DNA from: Pegoplata infirma
Lineage: Eukaryota > Arthropoda > Insecta > Diptera > Anthomyiidae
Assembly: GCA_963921195.1 (NCBI GenBank)
Contig: OY992536.1
Span: 100,005,278-100,069,277, forward strand
Length of the DNA: 64,000 bases
Direction of reading: 5' to 3'
Part shown: piece by piece, positions 1 to 10,030 of the stretch
Layout of the letters: each line of letters opens with the position of its first letter
How positions within the stretch are numbered: position 1 is the stretch's first letter
Translations under genes and position numbers: made by a program
The notes under the pieces: model-generated
The model's database searches: none
Seen by the model: only the letters and a program-made list of their open reading frames with translations
Told to the model about the DNA's origin: nothing

Positions 1-346
1 GTATAAGAAAGTCCCGCTTTTTTGGTCAAAATCCCGCTTTTTCAACCTTTCCATCCCGCTTTTCAGCCAAAAACAGTTGGTCAGGTTAGTTATAACCGAA
101 AATTCGTTATAACCGAGGTCTTTATAACCGAGTTTGTATGCCCAGAAAGTTTTTTTTACGTTTTTTAGCAGGACCGTGATTTGAATTAAAACTGAAAAAT
201 TACAACACAACAAATAAGTAAAAGTATGTACTAAAAAAATTTGGTTAATAGAATTTTTGAAAATTGGCCATTTTAAATTATTTGAACAGTTAATCGACCA
301 AAATTGATCGGTTAACCGATTAATGGTTAATCGATTGAATACCCTA
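1..346. repeat. Probable transposon terminal segment
   Basis: The first 60 bases hold three spaced TCCCGC words (12, 32 and 54), each followed by a T-run. Three TTATAACCGA words follow at about 91-140. At 285-345 there are palindromic words built on TTAACCGATTAATGG and TTAATCGATT, ending in GAATACCCTAA. Short repeated subterminal words are common in hAT-type elements, so this may be the end of one that continues left of the window. No matching opposite end is visible, so the assignment is tentative. Confidence 0.35.
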
Positions 347-785
347 ATATATATAAAAATATTCTAAGAAAATTATTCTAAGACATGTTAGCGATGTCTG
401 TCTGTCCGTCTGTCTGTTGAAATGGCGATCACGGCCAAAATATTAAACAGATATGACTGATACTTAACATATTTATTTGAAGTTCGTCCGGGCAGTTTGG
501 TATTGCATTTGAGCGGTATCGGTTCAGCGGTTCAAAAGTTATGAGCGAAAATGTAAGGATACCTCGAAAATTTTAGTGCATTCTAAATAATGTAAAAATA
601 CAAAATGCTTTAATTCAGATACCGTTTGAGAAATGTGAACAAAATTGGATACCGAATGGTATTTATAAAGTACAAACATAGTTAAAAAAAAAAATCCGCA
701 AATTTTTTTTTACCAAAAAAATTTTTTTTTGATTAAATTTTTTTTTTTTTAATTTTTTTTTACAAATAATCTTTCTGACAAATCG
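345..785 (+). mobile_element. HINE (mini-me-like) fragment, subfamily II
   Basis: The fragment contains the GTCY microsatellite (about 397-418), preceded by TTCTAAGACAT and TAGCGATGTC. The downstream body matches the full-length copy at 1123-1750 (TTGGTATTGCATTTGAGCG, GGTTCAGCGGTTCAAAAG). The 5' hairpin and conserved core are missing, and the copy decays into A/T homopolymers before the 3' stem-loop. It is non-coding. Confidence 0.75.
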
Positions 786-1122
786 TTAAAAACATCCCGA
801 AAAAGGGGACAGCGGGGATGAAATGTTTTACAAAAACGTTGGTCACAAGATTTTACTATACATGTCAGAGCACACCAAGCCCAAAAATGACACAAACATC
901 ATAAAGAGTCAAATTCAAGATTGCCCGTTAAACAAATTAATCCTTAGTGGGCAATCTTGAATTTTACTGGTTTTTGGTTTAGCAAATTTAGCTTTTTCGA
1001 ATTTCGAAAACGTCGGGAAAGTTGCCCTTTAGGGACGATATAAACACACAAAAATATTGGACTTGAAAATCGGAAAATTCCAAACAAAGTGAAAAAATTA
1101 AAAAGTTATATTTTCATATTTT
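786..1122. other. Non-genic AT-rich DNA
   Basis: No gene or known element is recognised. The stretch lies between two HINE copies and contains one strong hairpin (listed separately) and TTTCGAAAACG words. Confidence 0.6.
911..964. repeat. Perfect 16-bp stem-loop
   Basis: AAATTCAAGATTGCCC (911-926) is exactly inverted at 949-964, with a 22-nt loop. It is not part of a terminator-like context and could be the remains of a small foldback element. Confidence 0.8.
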
Positions 1123-1750
1123 TTTATACCCTCCACTTAGTGATAGAGGGTATATATAAGTTTGTCATTCTGTTTGTAACTCATCGAAATATCGATCTGG
1201 GACCCCATAAAGTATATATATTCATGATGCCCGATCGATTTTAAGACATTCTAGCGATGTCCGTCTGTCCGTCTGCCCGTCTGTCTGTCTGTCTGTCTGT
1301 GGAAAATGCTGTCGCGGACAAAATAGTGCACAGAGATGACTGAAACTTAACATATTTATTGGAAGTTCTCCCGAGAAGTTTGGTATTGCATTTGAGCGAT
1401 ATCGGTTCAGCGGTTCAAAAGTTATGAACGAAAATGTAAGCACACCTCAAAAATTTCAGTACATTCAACATAACCTAAAAATACATAATGCTTTAATTCG
1501 TCTTCTGGTAGGCATATGTGAACATAATTGAAAACCAAATGGTATTTAAACAAGTACGAACATATTTTTTGACAAAAAAAAAATCGCGGATTTTTTTTTA
1601 CCAAAATTTTTTTCGCGGAAATTTTTTTTCAAAAAAATTTTTTTTTTTCAAAAGTAATTTCCTTTTAAATAAAATTGTTTGCAATAATCTTTTTGAAATT
1701 GTGGAGGGTATCACTACATTCGGCAAGGCCGAATTTAACTTTTTTACTTG
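1123..1750 (+). mobile_element. Full-length HINE, subfamily II
   Basis: The 5' end has the inverted pair ATACCCTC/GAGGGTAT that opens these elements. The core CATCGAAATATCGATC, then ACCCCATAAAGTATATATA and a (GTCY)n run (1260-1300), follow. The 3' end has GGAGGGTAT, the hairpin ATTCGGC-AAG-GCCGAAT and, 16 nt further on, the terminus TACTTG. This is the mini-me/DINE-1 layout of non-autonomous Helentrons, which are moved in trans by a Rep-helicase element. It has no coding capacity; frames through the microsatellite are spurious. Confidence 0.85.
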
Positions 1751-2067
1751 TTTTTTCATTAAATTTTTTTATAACCTTCAATCACAGTTTGGGAGTATAC
1801 TCACTTTGTGATCCCGTGTGAAATGCATCGAAATATTGTTTTAGGTCCTCATAAAGTATATTATTGGTCAGTGATCGATTCTAAGGAGTCTGTCTGTCCG
1901 TCTGTAGAGGACACGATACGGTCCAAAATAAAAGAGGTATACAGCTTAACTTTGGCACAAATATGTGTTATGGTCATAGGCTTGTTAAGTTCGAAAATGG
2001 ACAAAATCTGGCCAGGGAAAAAAAGTTCCCCCTTGAAGGACTAAACCAAAGTCTCAAAACCCCATTT

Positions 2068-2776
2068 TTATGCCCTACACCATTTTGTGCTAATGTTTGT
2101 AACTACTCGAAATATTGGTTCTATACCCACATTAAAATTATTTTTGACTTAGAATCACTCTTTCAGTCCTTCTTCCTTCAGTCGTCCTTCCTCCTTGTCT
2201 CAAGCTCTACAAAAGGGTCGGCGGAATGAAATTTTGATACTTTTTTTAAAAAATTTCTTGAACGTAGGAAAAAACCGCCATTTTATACAAATTTGAAATG
2301 GCGATATCTCAAAAACCGATCGAGCGATTTTAATTTTTTTTTGATATTCGTGCTCAGCGCACCGAAATTAACAAATATAATGTGTCAAAAGATAAATATT
2401 TTTTTAATTTTATTTTAAAATTTTTTTCAAAAATCCAAAACTTTGACCGCCGGGCGCCACGGGTTAATTTAATCCCATTGGCCTCAAATTGGTACCACAT
2501 GAGGTTTGGGCCTAGTAGAATAAAAAAATTCCCGGACTTTGAAAATCGGAAAAGAAAAAAATTTTGCTATACAGAAAAATGCCAGTCCAGCGCACCATGG
2601 TACATTAATTTAATCCGATTTCAATTAAATTTGGTTTGCGTGTATTTTCTACACTACACTTATAAAACCCTTACCAAATATAAATCAGATCGGTACAGTT
2701 TGGATTATTTTGCGGGAAACACTGTTGTAGGGTATTTTATGGTTGGTCTTTACCGACTTTAATTTTCTTATTTGTT
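2068..2776 (+). mobile_element. HINE family 2, nested
   Basis: It opens with CCCTACACCATTTTGTG and carries a variant core (ACTCGAAATATTGGTTCTA) and a TCCTTC-rich stretch in place of clean GTCY repeats. It ends with the hairpin GGTTGGTC/TACCGACT followed by 16 nt to CTTATTTG. Overall geometry matches the other HINEs but the sequence differs, so it is a separate family. Related pieces occur at 7427-7650, 35725-36000, 36483-36912 and 51870-52150. It sits inside an older subfamily I copy. Confidence 0.7.
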
Positions 2777-2894
2777 TAACATATTTTTTTTGTGTATTTT
2801 GTTTACGAAATGAAACATTTGTGCTAGAAGAAGTTTAAGGTGCTGCACTTGGAGGCACTTGTTTGTGGGCGTGGGTTTAATACTTTTATTTAAA

Positions 2895-3279
2895 ACAAGT
2901 GAGAGTGTTAAATTCGGCTGTGTCGAATCTTTTATACCCCCCAACACGTTTAAAAAAAACAGGGTTGGGGGGGGGGGGGTTACGTCGTTACGTCGGTGAA
3001 AGACAACCTTCCTGGATCCAACTGCAAGACTTTGAACTTCTTTTGACATAAAAACTTAACCAGCCCAATACCATAAGACATATTCGTGCCAAATTTCAGG
3101 ATCTCTTTTACTTTGGACTGTATCGTGTCTTCCACAGATGGACAGACGGACGGACATCGCTAGAATGTCTTAGAATGGATCACTGGTCAATAATATATAT
3201 ACTTTATGGGGTCCTAGACCGATATTTCGATGCGTTACACACGGAATGACCCCCCATACTGCGGTTGGAGGGTATAAAA
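2895..3279 (-). mobile_element. HINE subfamily I, minus strand, nested
   Basis: Read on the minus strand it starts with the CCCTCCAACCGCAG end (3279), followed by the core, TATATATA and GTCCGTCC runs. It finishes with the ATTCGGC-type hairpin and ACTCTCACTTG at 2895. Its body is shortened compared with the copy at 43659-44347. A run of about 13 G near 2970 lies in its 3' half. It interrupts the older plus-strand copy. Confidence 0.75.
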
Positions 3280-3415
3280 ACGATAAAATTGTATTACTCT
3301 AAAGCAGAAATCATAATACATATATTTTACCGACCCTTCCCAAAAACAGCCCCTGTAATTATTTTTTTAATTTTTTACATGTTGAAGGGTAGCACAACCG
3401 AATTTAACACTCTTA

Positions 3416-4370
3416 CTTCTCATAAAAAAAAAAAAAATAGTTTTTCATAAAAATGCATACTTTGATTTAAACAATAAAATGAGTTTGGTTCCAATACCAA
3501 AAGTTACAACACAAACTGTCATTTAAATTTATATTTTGTTAAATTTTTTTTAAATATTTTTTTAAAAAATTTTAACTGGGTTCGTTTCAAAACTTTTTAT
3601 ACTGTTCTTTTAAAAATTTTAAATTTCTGTAAACTTTTTGACCATAGTGTATAATCGTACATAACGGGCTTCTGCTGAGTTTTGGTTAATGTTTAATTTA
3701 ACAAACATTATATACAAACATTCACACAATAATACCATAAATATGTGCGTTTACAAATAGATTTTTGTTTTTATATAAAAAAAATCTATATAATTTCTGG
3801 GTAAAAGTTGGTTTTTAAAATTTTTTTTCCAAAAGCCGTTTCTATAAAATATTTAATTTTTTTTTGTGGTATGTAGATAAGTTTTTGTTAAAGGCCGCTG
3901 TCTTAATTTGGTTTTGTAACTAATGATCATGGTTTTGTTGCTGTTGTTTTTGTTGTTGCTGTTGGCTAGGATGATGTTGCTGATGATGATGATTATCAAC
4001 TAACAACCATTGCTATCCATCCAATATCACGGTTAGTTATTATGTTGCTGCAATTTGTCTAGTTTTTGCTGTTTTTTAAGTTGAAAATTTATTTAGAGTT
4101 CATTGTAACTACGTATGTTTAATAGATTCATATATATTTATGTATGAATATGAATCTATGTAAATTTTTTTACAACATTTACACTTTAAAATTGAGAATC
4201 ATGGAAAGTAAAAGTTTTGTAAATTTTAACCACTTAATTTTGAAAAATTTAACCACAATTGATGAGATAAAGCATAAAATATTCGTGGATTTTTTTTTAC
4301 AAAACTTCGCGGAATTGTAGCTCTATTCTTCATTATTAAAGTTTGGAGGATATTATCAAATTTTGATGGG
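3416..4370. other. Unique-looking AT-rich DNA with trinucleotide runs
   Basis: No gene is recognised. At 3930-3995 there is GTTGTT/GCTGTT and GATGAT trinucleotide sequence typical of fly introns and intergenic DNA. The rest is A/T homopolymers. It may be original host sequence between insertions. Confidence 0.5.
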
Positions 4371-4374
4371 CGGT

Positions 4375-4505
4375 GGTGGGGATATATGGGCTTAGACTCA
4401 GCTTTTCCTATCGTGCCGGAATCTACATCTTTTTGGATGTTCTGTAGCTATGTGGCAATTGCACCCTCATTTGTTAATTCATCGGCCTTCTCGTTCTAGG
4501 CGACA
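4375..4505 (-). pseudogene. Decayed LINE RNase H-like fragment
   Basis: Minus-strand translation reads NEKADELTNEGAIAT, then a stop, then LQNIQKDVDSGTIGKAESKP. The N-E-K-A-D-E-L...G pattern is the 'GNEKADELA..GA' motif near the end of the RNase H domain in fly non-LTR retrotransposons. The codon before it is a stop and another stop follows the motif, so it is non-functional. Calling it LINE-derived is inference from this short motif. Confidence 0.5.
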
Positions 4506-4649
4506 AAAGACTTGAGTCTCAAACATTTTAGAATCTACTTATTTTCAACTGACGGTCGTACAGACGGTATGAATATACCCCCATACTGTGCCTGTAGGGT
4601 ATAATTGGACTTTTACATAAGTATGGTTTTCTTAAAAATTTCTATTGGG

Positions 4650-4667
4650 GCCCCACGTTGGGCGCCG
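4650..4667 (-). other. LTR-retroelement primer binding site remnant
   Basis: The minus strand reads CGGCGCCCAACGTGGGGC. This is one base from the tRNA-Lys-type PBS used by many gypsy-like elements, and it sits where an LTR would end (AAGTTACTTTTT just upstream on the minus strand). No gag/pol reading frame is preserved to its left, so only the LTR/PBS junction is recognisable. Confidence 0.55.
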
Positions 4668-4831
4668 AAAAAGTAACTTGTATCTTTATGTCTATACACA
4701 GAAAAATAAGTTGTGACTACCGATGTTCAGCTGGGACGACTTATATGTAAATGTATCAAGCGATTTTTTTGTCGCAATAACTGACTTTTAAATGATGACT
4801 AGCAAGATGGTGTTTTGTGTGTACTTAACTT

Positions 4832-6120
4832 AAAACTGTTGCCAGTTTTTTTTATGCCATCACCAATTTAAAATTTCTCATCTCCAAAAATCCCCAAAAA
4901 AAATTTTCTCAAAATTTACTTTTGGGAAAAATAAACCAATCAAGTTCTTTTACCTAATTTTTCCAATTTTTTTGAACAAAAACTTGGTTAACTTACGCAC
5001 AAATACTTGGTGGGTTTTATTTTACACAAAATCTTGGCTAAAAAGTATAAGTGTATTTTGCGTGTACAAAAAAACCTTCAAGTTTTAAACTTTATTAAAA
5101 GATGACCGATTAGCACACCATTTGAAACCGCTAAATATTATGATCAAATTCAAAAACCAACGGAAATGTTTTATCAGGGATAGATAACTCAGGAATTTTT
5201 ACTTTACACGCCACCGAGTATTTTTTTGATCCAAATTTGATTTACTCTTGTGTTTATATGTTGAATTTCCCCATAAGTCATGGGTTCCAAGAAATTTTTT
5301 TTACCCTTAAGAAACACCAAGGAAAATTCGTTTAAGGTTTCATATAAGTAAAAATGAAGGATCAGTACTGATCCGAGAAATGGATCGCTAAAATTAGATC
5401 AGTTTTAATCGGACGGCGACATTTTCATTCGATTAAAATTGATCTTATCTTAGCGATTCATTTTTCGGATCAGTACTGATCTTACTCGGATTATCACTGA
5501 TCTTTAAAATCTGGGATCTGGGATTGCTTTAAAACCTCTAAATCTTTCTTAAAATATTACGGAAGGTGTATCCAAAACGAGGCGTTGCTATTTAAGATTC
5601 AGAGAAGTCGTAAAATACCAGTATTTTCAATTGAGGTACTCGGATCTTACCTTTAGAATTTTTGTTCAGAAAAACTAGTAAATTTTGTGAATTTTCTATA
5701 ATAGATTTAAAGGATATGCTGTAGAAAATGTACGAAAATCTATTATTTGGGTTATAGGAAAAGGAAAGCATGATAACATGGTACCACTACGATCCAGGTT
5801 TTGAAAGATTCCAAAAAAAAAAATTGATTTTTTTCTTTATAAATCTCACAAAACTCGTACGTTTGCGCTTTGTTTTTGGATGTTTGAATATTCACGATTG
5901 ATCAAAAATAAAGTAGAGTTCATTTAACCGATTATAGTATTTTTTTATGATTTATCTATTAAAAAAACACTTGTTTATCTAAAATATTTCATCCCCTTAA
6001 ATTCCCTGAAAAAATCAGTGTCATCCCCATGAAATCCCTTGATCCCCAAATCTAATTTTTTATCCCCATTTTCAAAAAAAAATCTTTATTTGGGACGAAT
6101 CCCCTAAACTGGCAAGTCTG
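4832..6120. mobile_element. Non-autonomous hAT-like element with 8-bp TSD
   Basis: The left end AAAACTGTTGCCAG and the right end CTGGCAAGTCTG form imperfect inverted termini of hAT type. Direct flanks CTTAACTT (4824-4831) and CTTAACTG (6121-6128) match at 7 of 8 bases, as expected for hAT. ATCCCC words recur close to both ends (4895-4906; 5992-6070). No transposase is present. The element contains a diverged GATC-rich MITE (5340-5515). Confidence 0.7.
5340..5515. repeat. Diverged copy of the CCCRAGTAAAAAT MITE
   Basis: It contains AAGTAAAAATGAAGGATCAG and the palindrome GATCAGTACTGATC twice (5361 and 5470 area). The blocks ATGGATCGCTAA and TTAATCGGACGG are shared with the clean copy at 16516-16801. 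The terminal CCC bases and TA flanks are eroded. It lies inside the hAT-like element 4832-6120. Confidence 0.65.
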
Positions 6121-6153
6121 CTTAACTGTGGTAATATAAAAAAATTCTATTGC

Positions 6154-6172
6154 GCCCCACGGTGGGAGCCAA
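6154..6172 (-). other. Second primer binding site remnant
   Basis: Minus-strand TTGGCTCCCACCGTGGGGC is a diverged tRNA-Lys-type PBS. Flanks on both sides (TTCTATTG; AATTACTTGTGTCTTT) match those at 4650, so the two are related copies in the same orientation about 1.5 kb apart, with the hAT-like element 4832-6120 between them. Confidence 0.45.
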
Positions 6173-6293
6173 AAAAAATTACTTGTGTCTTTGAGTTTTA
6201 AAATTATTTAGAGTACATTTTTTCCTTTTTTCAGTTAACAATAAATAAAAGTTGTTTCTGATGTTTATAACTACTAAAAATATTAGTCCTACA

Positions 6294-7426
6294 CAGAGCT
6301 TCGAAGAATGAAATACATTTCGAATGAATTCTCCAAAAAATCCATTCGATTTTTATAGTCAGTGAATGCATTAGATTTTTTAAATTGAATGCAGTCCTTG
6401 GATTGCATTCGACAAGGAGCCAGGAGCTACAAAAATGATTTTGGATTTTTCGTCGTTTTGTCGTTTGTTGTCATTTCGTTTGTAACGCATCGAAATATCG
6501 GTCGGGGACCCCATCAAGTATATATATTATTGATCTATGATCGATTCTAAGACTTTTCTAGTATGTCCGTCCGTCCGTCCGTCTGTATAAGACACGATGC
6601 AGTCCAAAATAAAAGGGATAGACTCGTCAAGTTTTGCAGGAAAATGTGTTTTGGTCCTAGGCAGTTTAAGTTTGTAAATCGGCAAAATCGAACCGGGGGG
6701 AAAAAGTTACCCTTTGAAGAACTTAACTAACCTCTGAAAAACTCCATATTTTCACAGTTTTTTTTTGTATTTTTGTTAAGCAAATGAAACAATTTGATGT
6801 CAGGAAATAAAAAAATCGTTTTTTTGTCGGGGGCGGGCCGAAAAAAATGGGTGGATATTAAAAACGTTTTTAAATAATGATAAAATTGTATTACTTAAGC
6901 TACAAAAGCATAATAAATGAATTTTAAAACATTTACCGCATGGATTTATGTGCCCCCCAATGACCCCCCCAAAAAACGCCCCCGCTATTTTTTTTTAAAT
7001 TTTTTTTTATATGTTGGAGGGTATTAAAGACTCGGCACAGCCGAATTCAACACTCTCACTCTATTCAAAAGAGGGTCGGCAATACTATAGGAATTCTAAG
7101 GACCAAAAATTGACTCTGTTTTGTTCTATCTTGCGTAGTTTTCGAGATATTGCCATTTTAAGTTTTTTTATGCAATGAATGAATAAACCATTCGATTTTT
7201 TTAACTGAATTAAAATAAAATCGATTGCATTCGATGTTTAAAAGTCGAATGCACTCGATTTTTAAAAGTAAAATGAAAAATTTATCGAATGCATTCGATA
7301 TTTATAAATCGAATGAGTCTAAAGTGAATTCATTCAATTCGCTAAAATGTGATTGGAGAATGCAATCACTAAATTTTCATTCGGAATGCCTAATCGAATT
7401 AAGGAATAAAATCCTTCGAACCTCTG
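6294..7426. mobile_element. hAT MITE with perfect 8-bp TSD
   Basis: Termini are CAGAGCTTCGAAG (6294) and CTTCGAACCTCTG (to 7426). They are flanked by identical 8-bp repeats GTCCTACA (6286-6293 and 7427-7434). CAGAG ends with 8-bp target duplications are the hAT hallmark. Both arms are filled with variants of TTCGAATGCATTCGA. The centre carries a later HINE (6466-7062). The frame running through the right arm (7225-7611) is an artefact of the repeated words. Confidence 0.8.
6466..7062 (+). mobile_element. HINE subfamily I, 5'-truncated
   Basis: It begins within GTCATTTCGTTTGTAACG, lacking the CCCTCCAAC hairpin. It then has CATCGAAATATCGGTC, TATATATATT, four GTCC/GTCT repeats (6566-6585) and the body, and ends with the hairpin CTCGGC-ACA-GCCGAAT and ACACTCTCACT. 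It lies inside the hAT MITE, which lies inside a family-2 HINE. Confidence 0.8.
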
Positions 7427-7650
7427 GTCCTACACCACCTTTTATGAATACCAATCGATTGAGAGGTACTTTTTGCGTCCTTTACCGATGTCCATTCGAC
7501 CGTCTACCCATGAAACCGATGCGATCACAATTATCAATAAATTTGGATGAAGTTGAAATTTTCTTTGTTTTGACTGAGAAACCATTTTCTGGTGTGCACT
7601 GGTGCAGGTGATTATATGATCGGTCTTTAACGACTAAATTTTCTTCTTGT
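7427..7650 (+). mobile_element. HINE family 2, 3' part
   Basis: It resumes after the hAT MITE (left part about 6230-6293: ACTACTAAAAATATTAGTCC). It ends with the GATCGGTC/TAACGACT hairpin and TTCTTCTTG, matching the family-2 end at 2745-2776. Without the MITE the two parts read through CCTACACC, the family-2 start region. Confidence 0.6.
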
Positions 7651-7680
7651 TGTTTCTTGAAATTTCATTTTGGAAGCATT

Positions 7681-8406
7681 CCCAGTCGGAAACGTCCTCG
7701 AGCCATCCGCAGCGATGGCGCGGTGACATGTCAGAGTCTTTGCTGACATCCACAAGACGTCTCTATGTACTGATTGTGAGCTAAGGACAGTTTCATATAA
7801 ATTTTCAAAATGTCCTCACTCAAAGTCAGCAGTAGTCAGGGCATGCTGACCTTCTGGAGATATGTCACCTAAGACTTCTTTGGGAAAATGTCTGACGTAG
7901 GTCATACGAAAATACAAAAAATTTTCGTATTTCCTTAAGTGTTTACTTTTATCCATTTTCCTTTATAAATTTTCTATCTTATATTTAGAAAAAAGCTTTT
8001 CGCCTTTTTTACTCCCAACTGGATTTGAACCTAGAACCTCCAGTTTATTAGTCCCACACCTAACTACTTGTTCCAAACATTATTTTCAAAATTGTTTGTC
8101 TATTCATTACTTTTATACTACTCGTTAGATTTTGATTTTATTTTAAATAAATCGATAATATTGCCATATTTTTCTTGGAAAGTGAAGAGTTGCCCAGATT
8201 TAGAATTATAATTTAATATGCTGCTATTCTGAAGACATTTTCTTTTCGACATCTTAAAGGAATTGTCCACACTCTTAAAGCAAACATTCAGTGCTGACAC
8301 TGTTAGGACATGTCATCAAGGGTTACGTATGATTTGTCAGAACCTGAAGACATTTCCCCAAGGAATCACTGTGTAAATTTCCTCAGTGACATATTTTCCA
8401 ACTGGG
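7681..8406. mobile_element. TIR element (CCCAGT) with tRNA-like core
   Basis: CCCAGTCGGAAA (7681-7692) is inverted as TTTTCCAACTGGG (8394-8406). The arms carry repeated ACATGTC/GACATGT and CTGACA words. Near the middle is a tRNA-like sequence (8011-8079). No transposase is present. The superfamily is not determined because no clear target duplication is visible. Confidence 0.65.
8011..8079 (-). other. tRNA-like sequence (Pol III A and B boxes)
   Basis: The minus strand has an A-box-like TAGTTAGGTGTGGGA, then about 30 nt later GGTTCAAATCC, an exact B box (GGTTCRANNCC). The T-arm pairs only in part, so it is not a working tRNA gene. It is likely a tRNA-derived (SINE-like) segment captured by the surrounding TIR element. 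Confidence 0.5.
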
Positions 8407-8880
8407 TTTTCAAAACTTAAATAATCGAGGTTAAGACTATATGATTTACCTAAATTTCAAAGTTATGGACCTAAAAACCATGCTAGTTGATCAAAATATA
8501 AGTTCAAAAAATATAGATATAAGATCTTAAGGGGTTTCGATTTAAAAACTCTGCGGTTTCAGTTTGGGTGTGTGTTTGACCAATTGACTCGTGATCACTA
8601 TTTGAGTCTATTTAGAGATGTCTATCTGTCTATCCAAGAAACCTATTAAAATCCTGAAAAATCAGTCCATTCGAAGACCTATCCCCAATAGAACGTTCCC
8701 TTTAAATTTGGCTAAAATTACTTTTATAACACTGATGAACACCAAAAACCTCCCACTGAAATATCTAACTGATCCTTATAGATTTTGGTCTCCTGATTCC
8801 AAATCTGCCATCGAAATATGGATTTTGGACATAAAACCTTTTTATTGACCCTTAGTGGATTCTAATACCCAATTCACACC
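8407..8880. other. Non-genic, weakly HINE-like DNA
   Basis: There is no gene. GTGATCACTATTTGAGTCT followed by GATGTCTATCTGTCTATCC (about 8590-8635) looks like a worn HINE core plus GTCY run. The rest is not assignable. Confidence 0.35.
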
Positions 8881-8886
8881 TGAGGT

Positions 8887-8910
8887 GAAATCTCGTTCGA
8901 ACGAGATTTC
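8887..8910. repeat. Perfect 24-bp palindrome
   Basis: GAAATCTCGTTC is immediately followed by its exact inverse, GAACGAGATTTC. It stands 18 bp outside the hAT-like element that starts at 8928. No larger structure is recognised. Confidence 0.8.
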
Positions 8911-8927
8911 GATCATACGGTTGTGAA

Positions 8928-10030
8928 CAGTGTTGCCAGAACTTGCTAAAAAACGGCTAAATTCATTCGAAAAAACGGCTAAAAAACGGCTAAAAAATGG
9001 TTAAAAAAAGGGTAAAGTTAATATATATTTTACTTTTTTAAGAAAAAACTATTGTAAATTTAAATCTTGTTTAATTTTTACACACAAAATTAAATAAAGA
9101 GATTGTTATACATTTGGTAGGGTGGACTTATTCTAGATAAAAAATAGAGTTCAAAAACATTTTTCCAATGATTTTCATTTTTTTAATGCAAAAATAAAAA
9201 TGTTGACTAGAAAAAATTTGTTCTGAGTGAAAGAACTTTTTTAGTTATTTTTGTTTAAAAAAAATTAAGTAAAATTTTTTATTGAGTGCAAATTTTTTTT
9301 GTAGTTAGAAAAACACTGCATACATTTTTTCTTGACTTTCTTTTGAAAGTTAGCGCTTTTGCATCACGTGAATTCTAGGTAAACTTTTTACTCCAGGGAC
9401 TATTTTCACTGAAACCTGACAAGAAGAATAGCAAATCTCCGTTTCTCTGTTAAAAATACGCTCGAAACTATACAAAGATTCAGCAACCAGTCTTTAAATA
9501 GAGTTTCGAACGTTAAGGTATTTTAACAGAGAAACGGACATCGATAGTCTTAGATTTAGTATAATGTTAATAGCATGAAAATAACAAAAATATCCGTAGT
9601 TCGGTACTAGACTGGGAATATTTAAAATTCAGATATATGAAAAACAAGTACATATTAATAAAAGAAACCGACATTAAAAATCCTGCTGATGATAACACAG
9701 TGTTTGAAACCGGTACGAGAATACCAGAAATGTTTGTAATTTTAGAAATAAAATTTCTTCTACATTTTATAACTTAAAACTTTATATTAAATAGAATTGG
9801 AGCTTTTTCTTGATCTGTACTAACATAAAACCAATTAATTCTTTATTTAAGTATAAAAAAACACAAAAAATTTGTTTTAAATCAAAAAAGTCAAAAATGG
9901 CTAAAAAAACTGCTAAAATAATTTAGAAAATGGCTGAAAAAACGGCTAAGAGCTAAATGCATTTTTTTCCGGCTAAACGAGTTCAAAAGGAGCTAAATCT
10001 AGCCGGAAAATGGCTGAAATGGCAACACGA
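8928..10030. mobile_element. hAT-like element with AAACGG subterminal repeats
   Basis: The left end CAGTGTTGCCAGAA and the right end (…ATGGCAACACG) form the classical CAGTGTTGCCA hAT terminus. Just inside the left end, ACGGCTAAA words preceded by A-runs recur three or more times (8953-9000). Inside the right end GGCTAAA/GGCTGAAA words recur (9898-10020). AAACGG is also the known subterminal binding word of the maize Ac transposase. A clean 8-bp duplication is not visible and no transposase remains. Confidence 0.65.
9661..9775 (-). repeat. Copy of the GAAACCGGTA dispersed repeat
   Basis: This is the reverse complement of the repeat found twice at 55896-56026 and 56337-56465. It shares GAAACCGG, ATACCAGAAATG and AAATTTCTTCT on this strand, plus the CATCAGCAGGAT block on the other. 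It lies inside the hAT-like element. The class of the repeat is unknown. Confidence 0.65.

Larger units (their letters stand above)
1766..3415 (+). mobile_element. HINE subfamily I split by two later insertions
   Basis: Three collinear pieces make up one element. The 5' end, core and microsatellite lie at 1766-2067. The mid-body with TTTACGAAATGAAACATTT lies at 2777-2890. The 3' part (GATAAAATTGTATTACT to the CGAATTTAACACTC end) lies at 3281-3415. The same order runs uninterrupted in the copy at 6466-7062. The gaps are filled exactly by a second-family HINE (2068-2776) and by a minus-strand HINE (2895-3279). The terminal hairpin is decayed. Confidence 0.75.

Noticed and set aside
7225..7611. 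128-residue frame
   Set aside because: It crosses from the TTCGAATGC-rich arm of a hAT MITE into a HINE fragment across the 8-bp target duplication, so it is not a gene.
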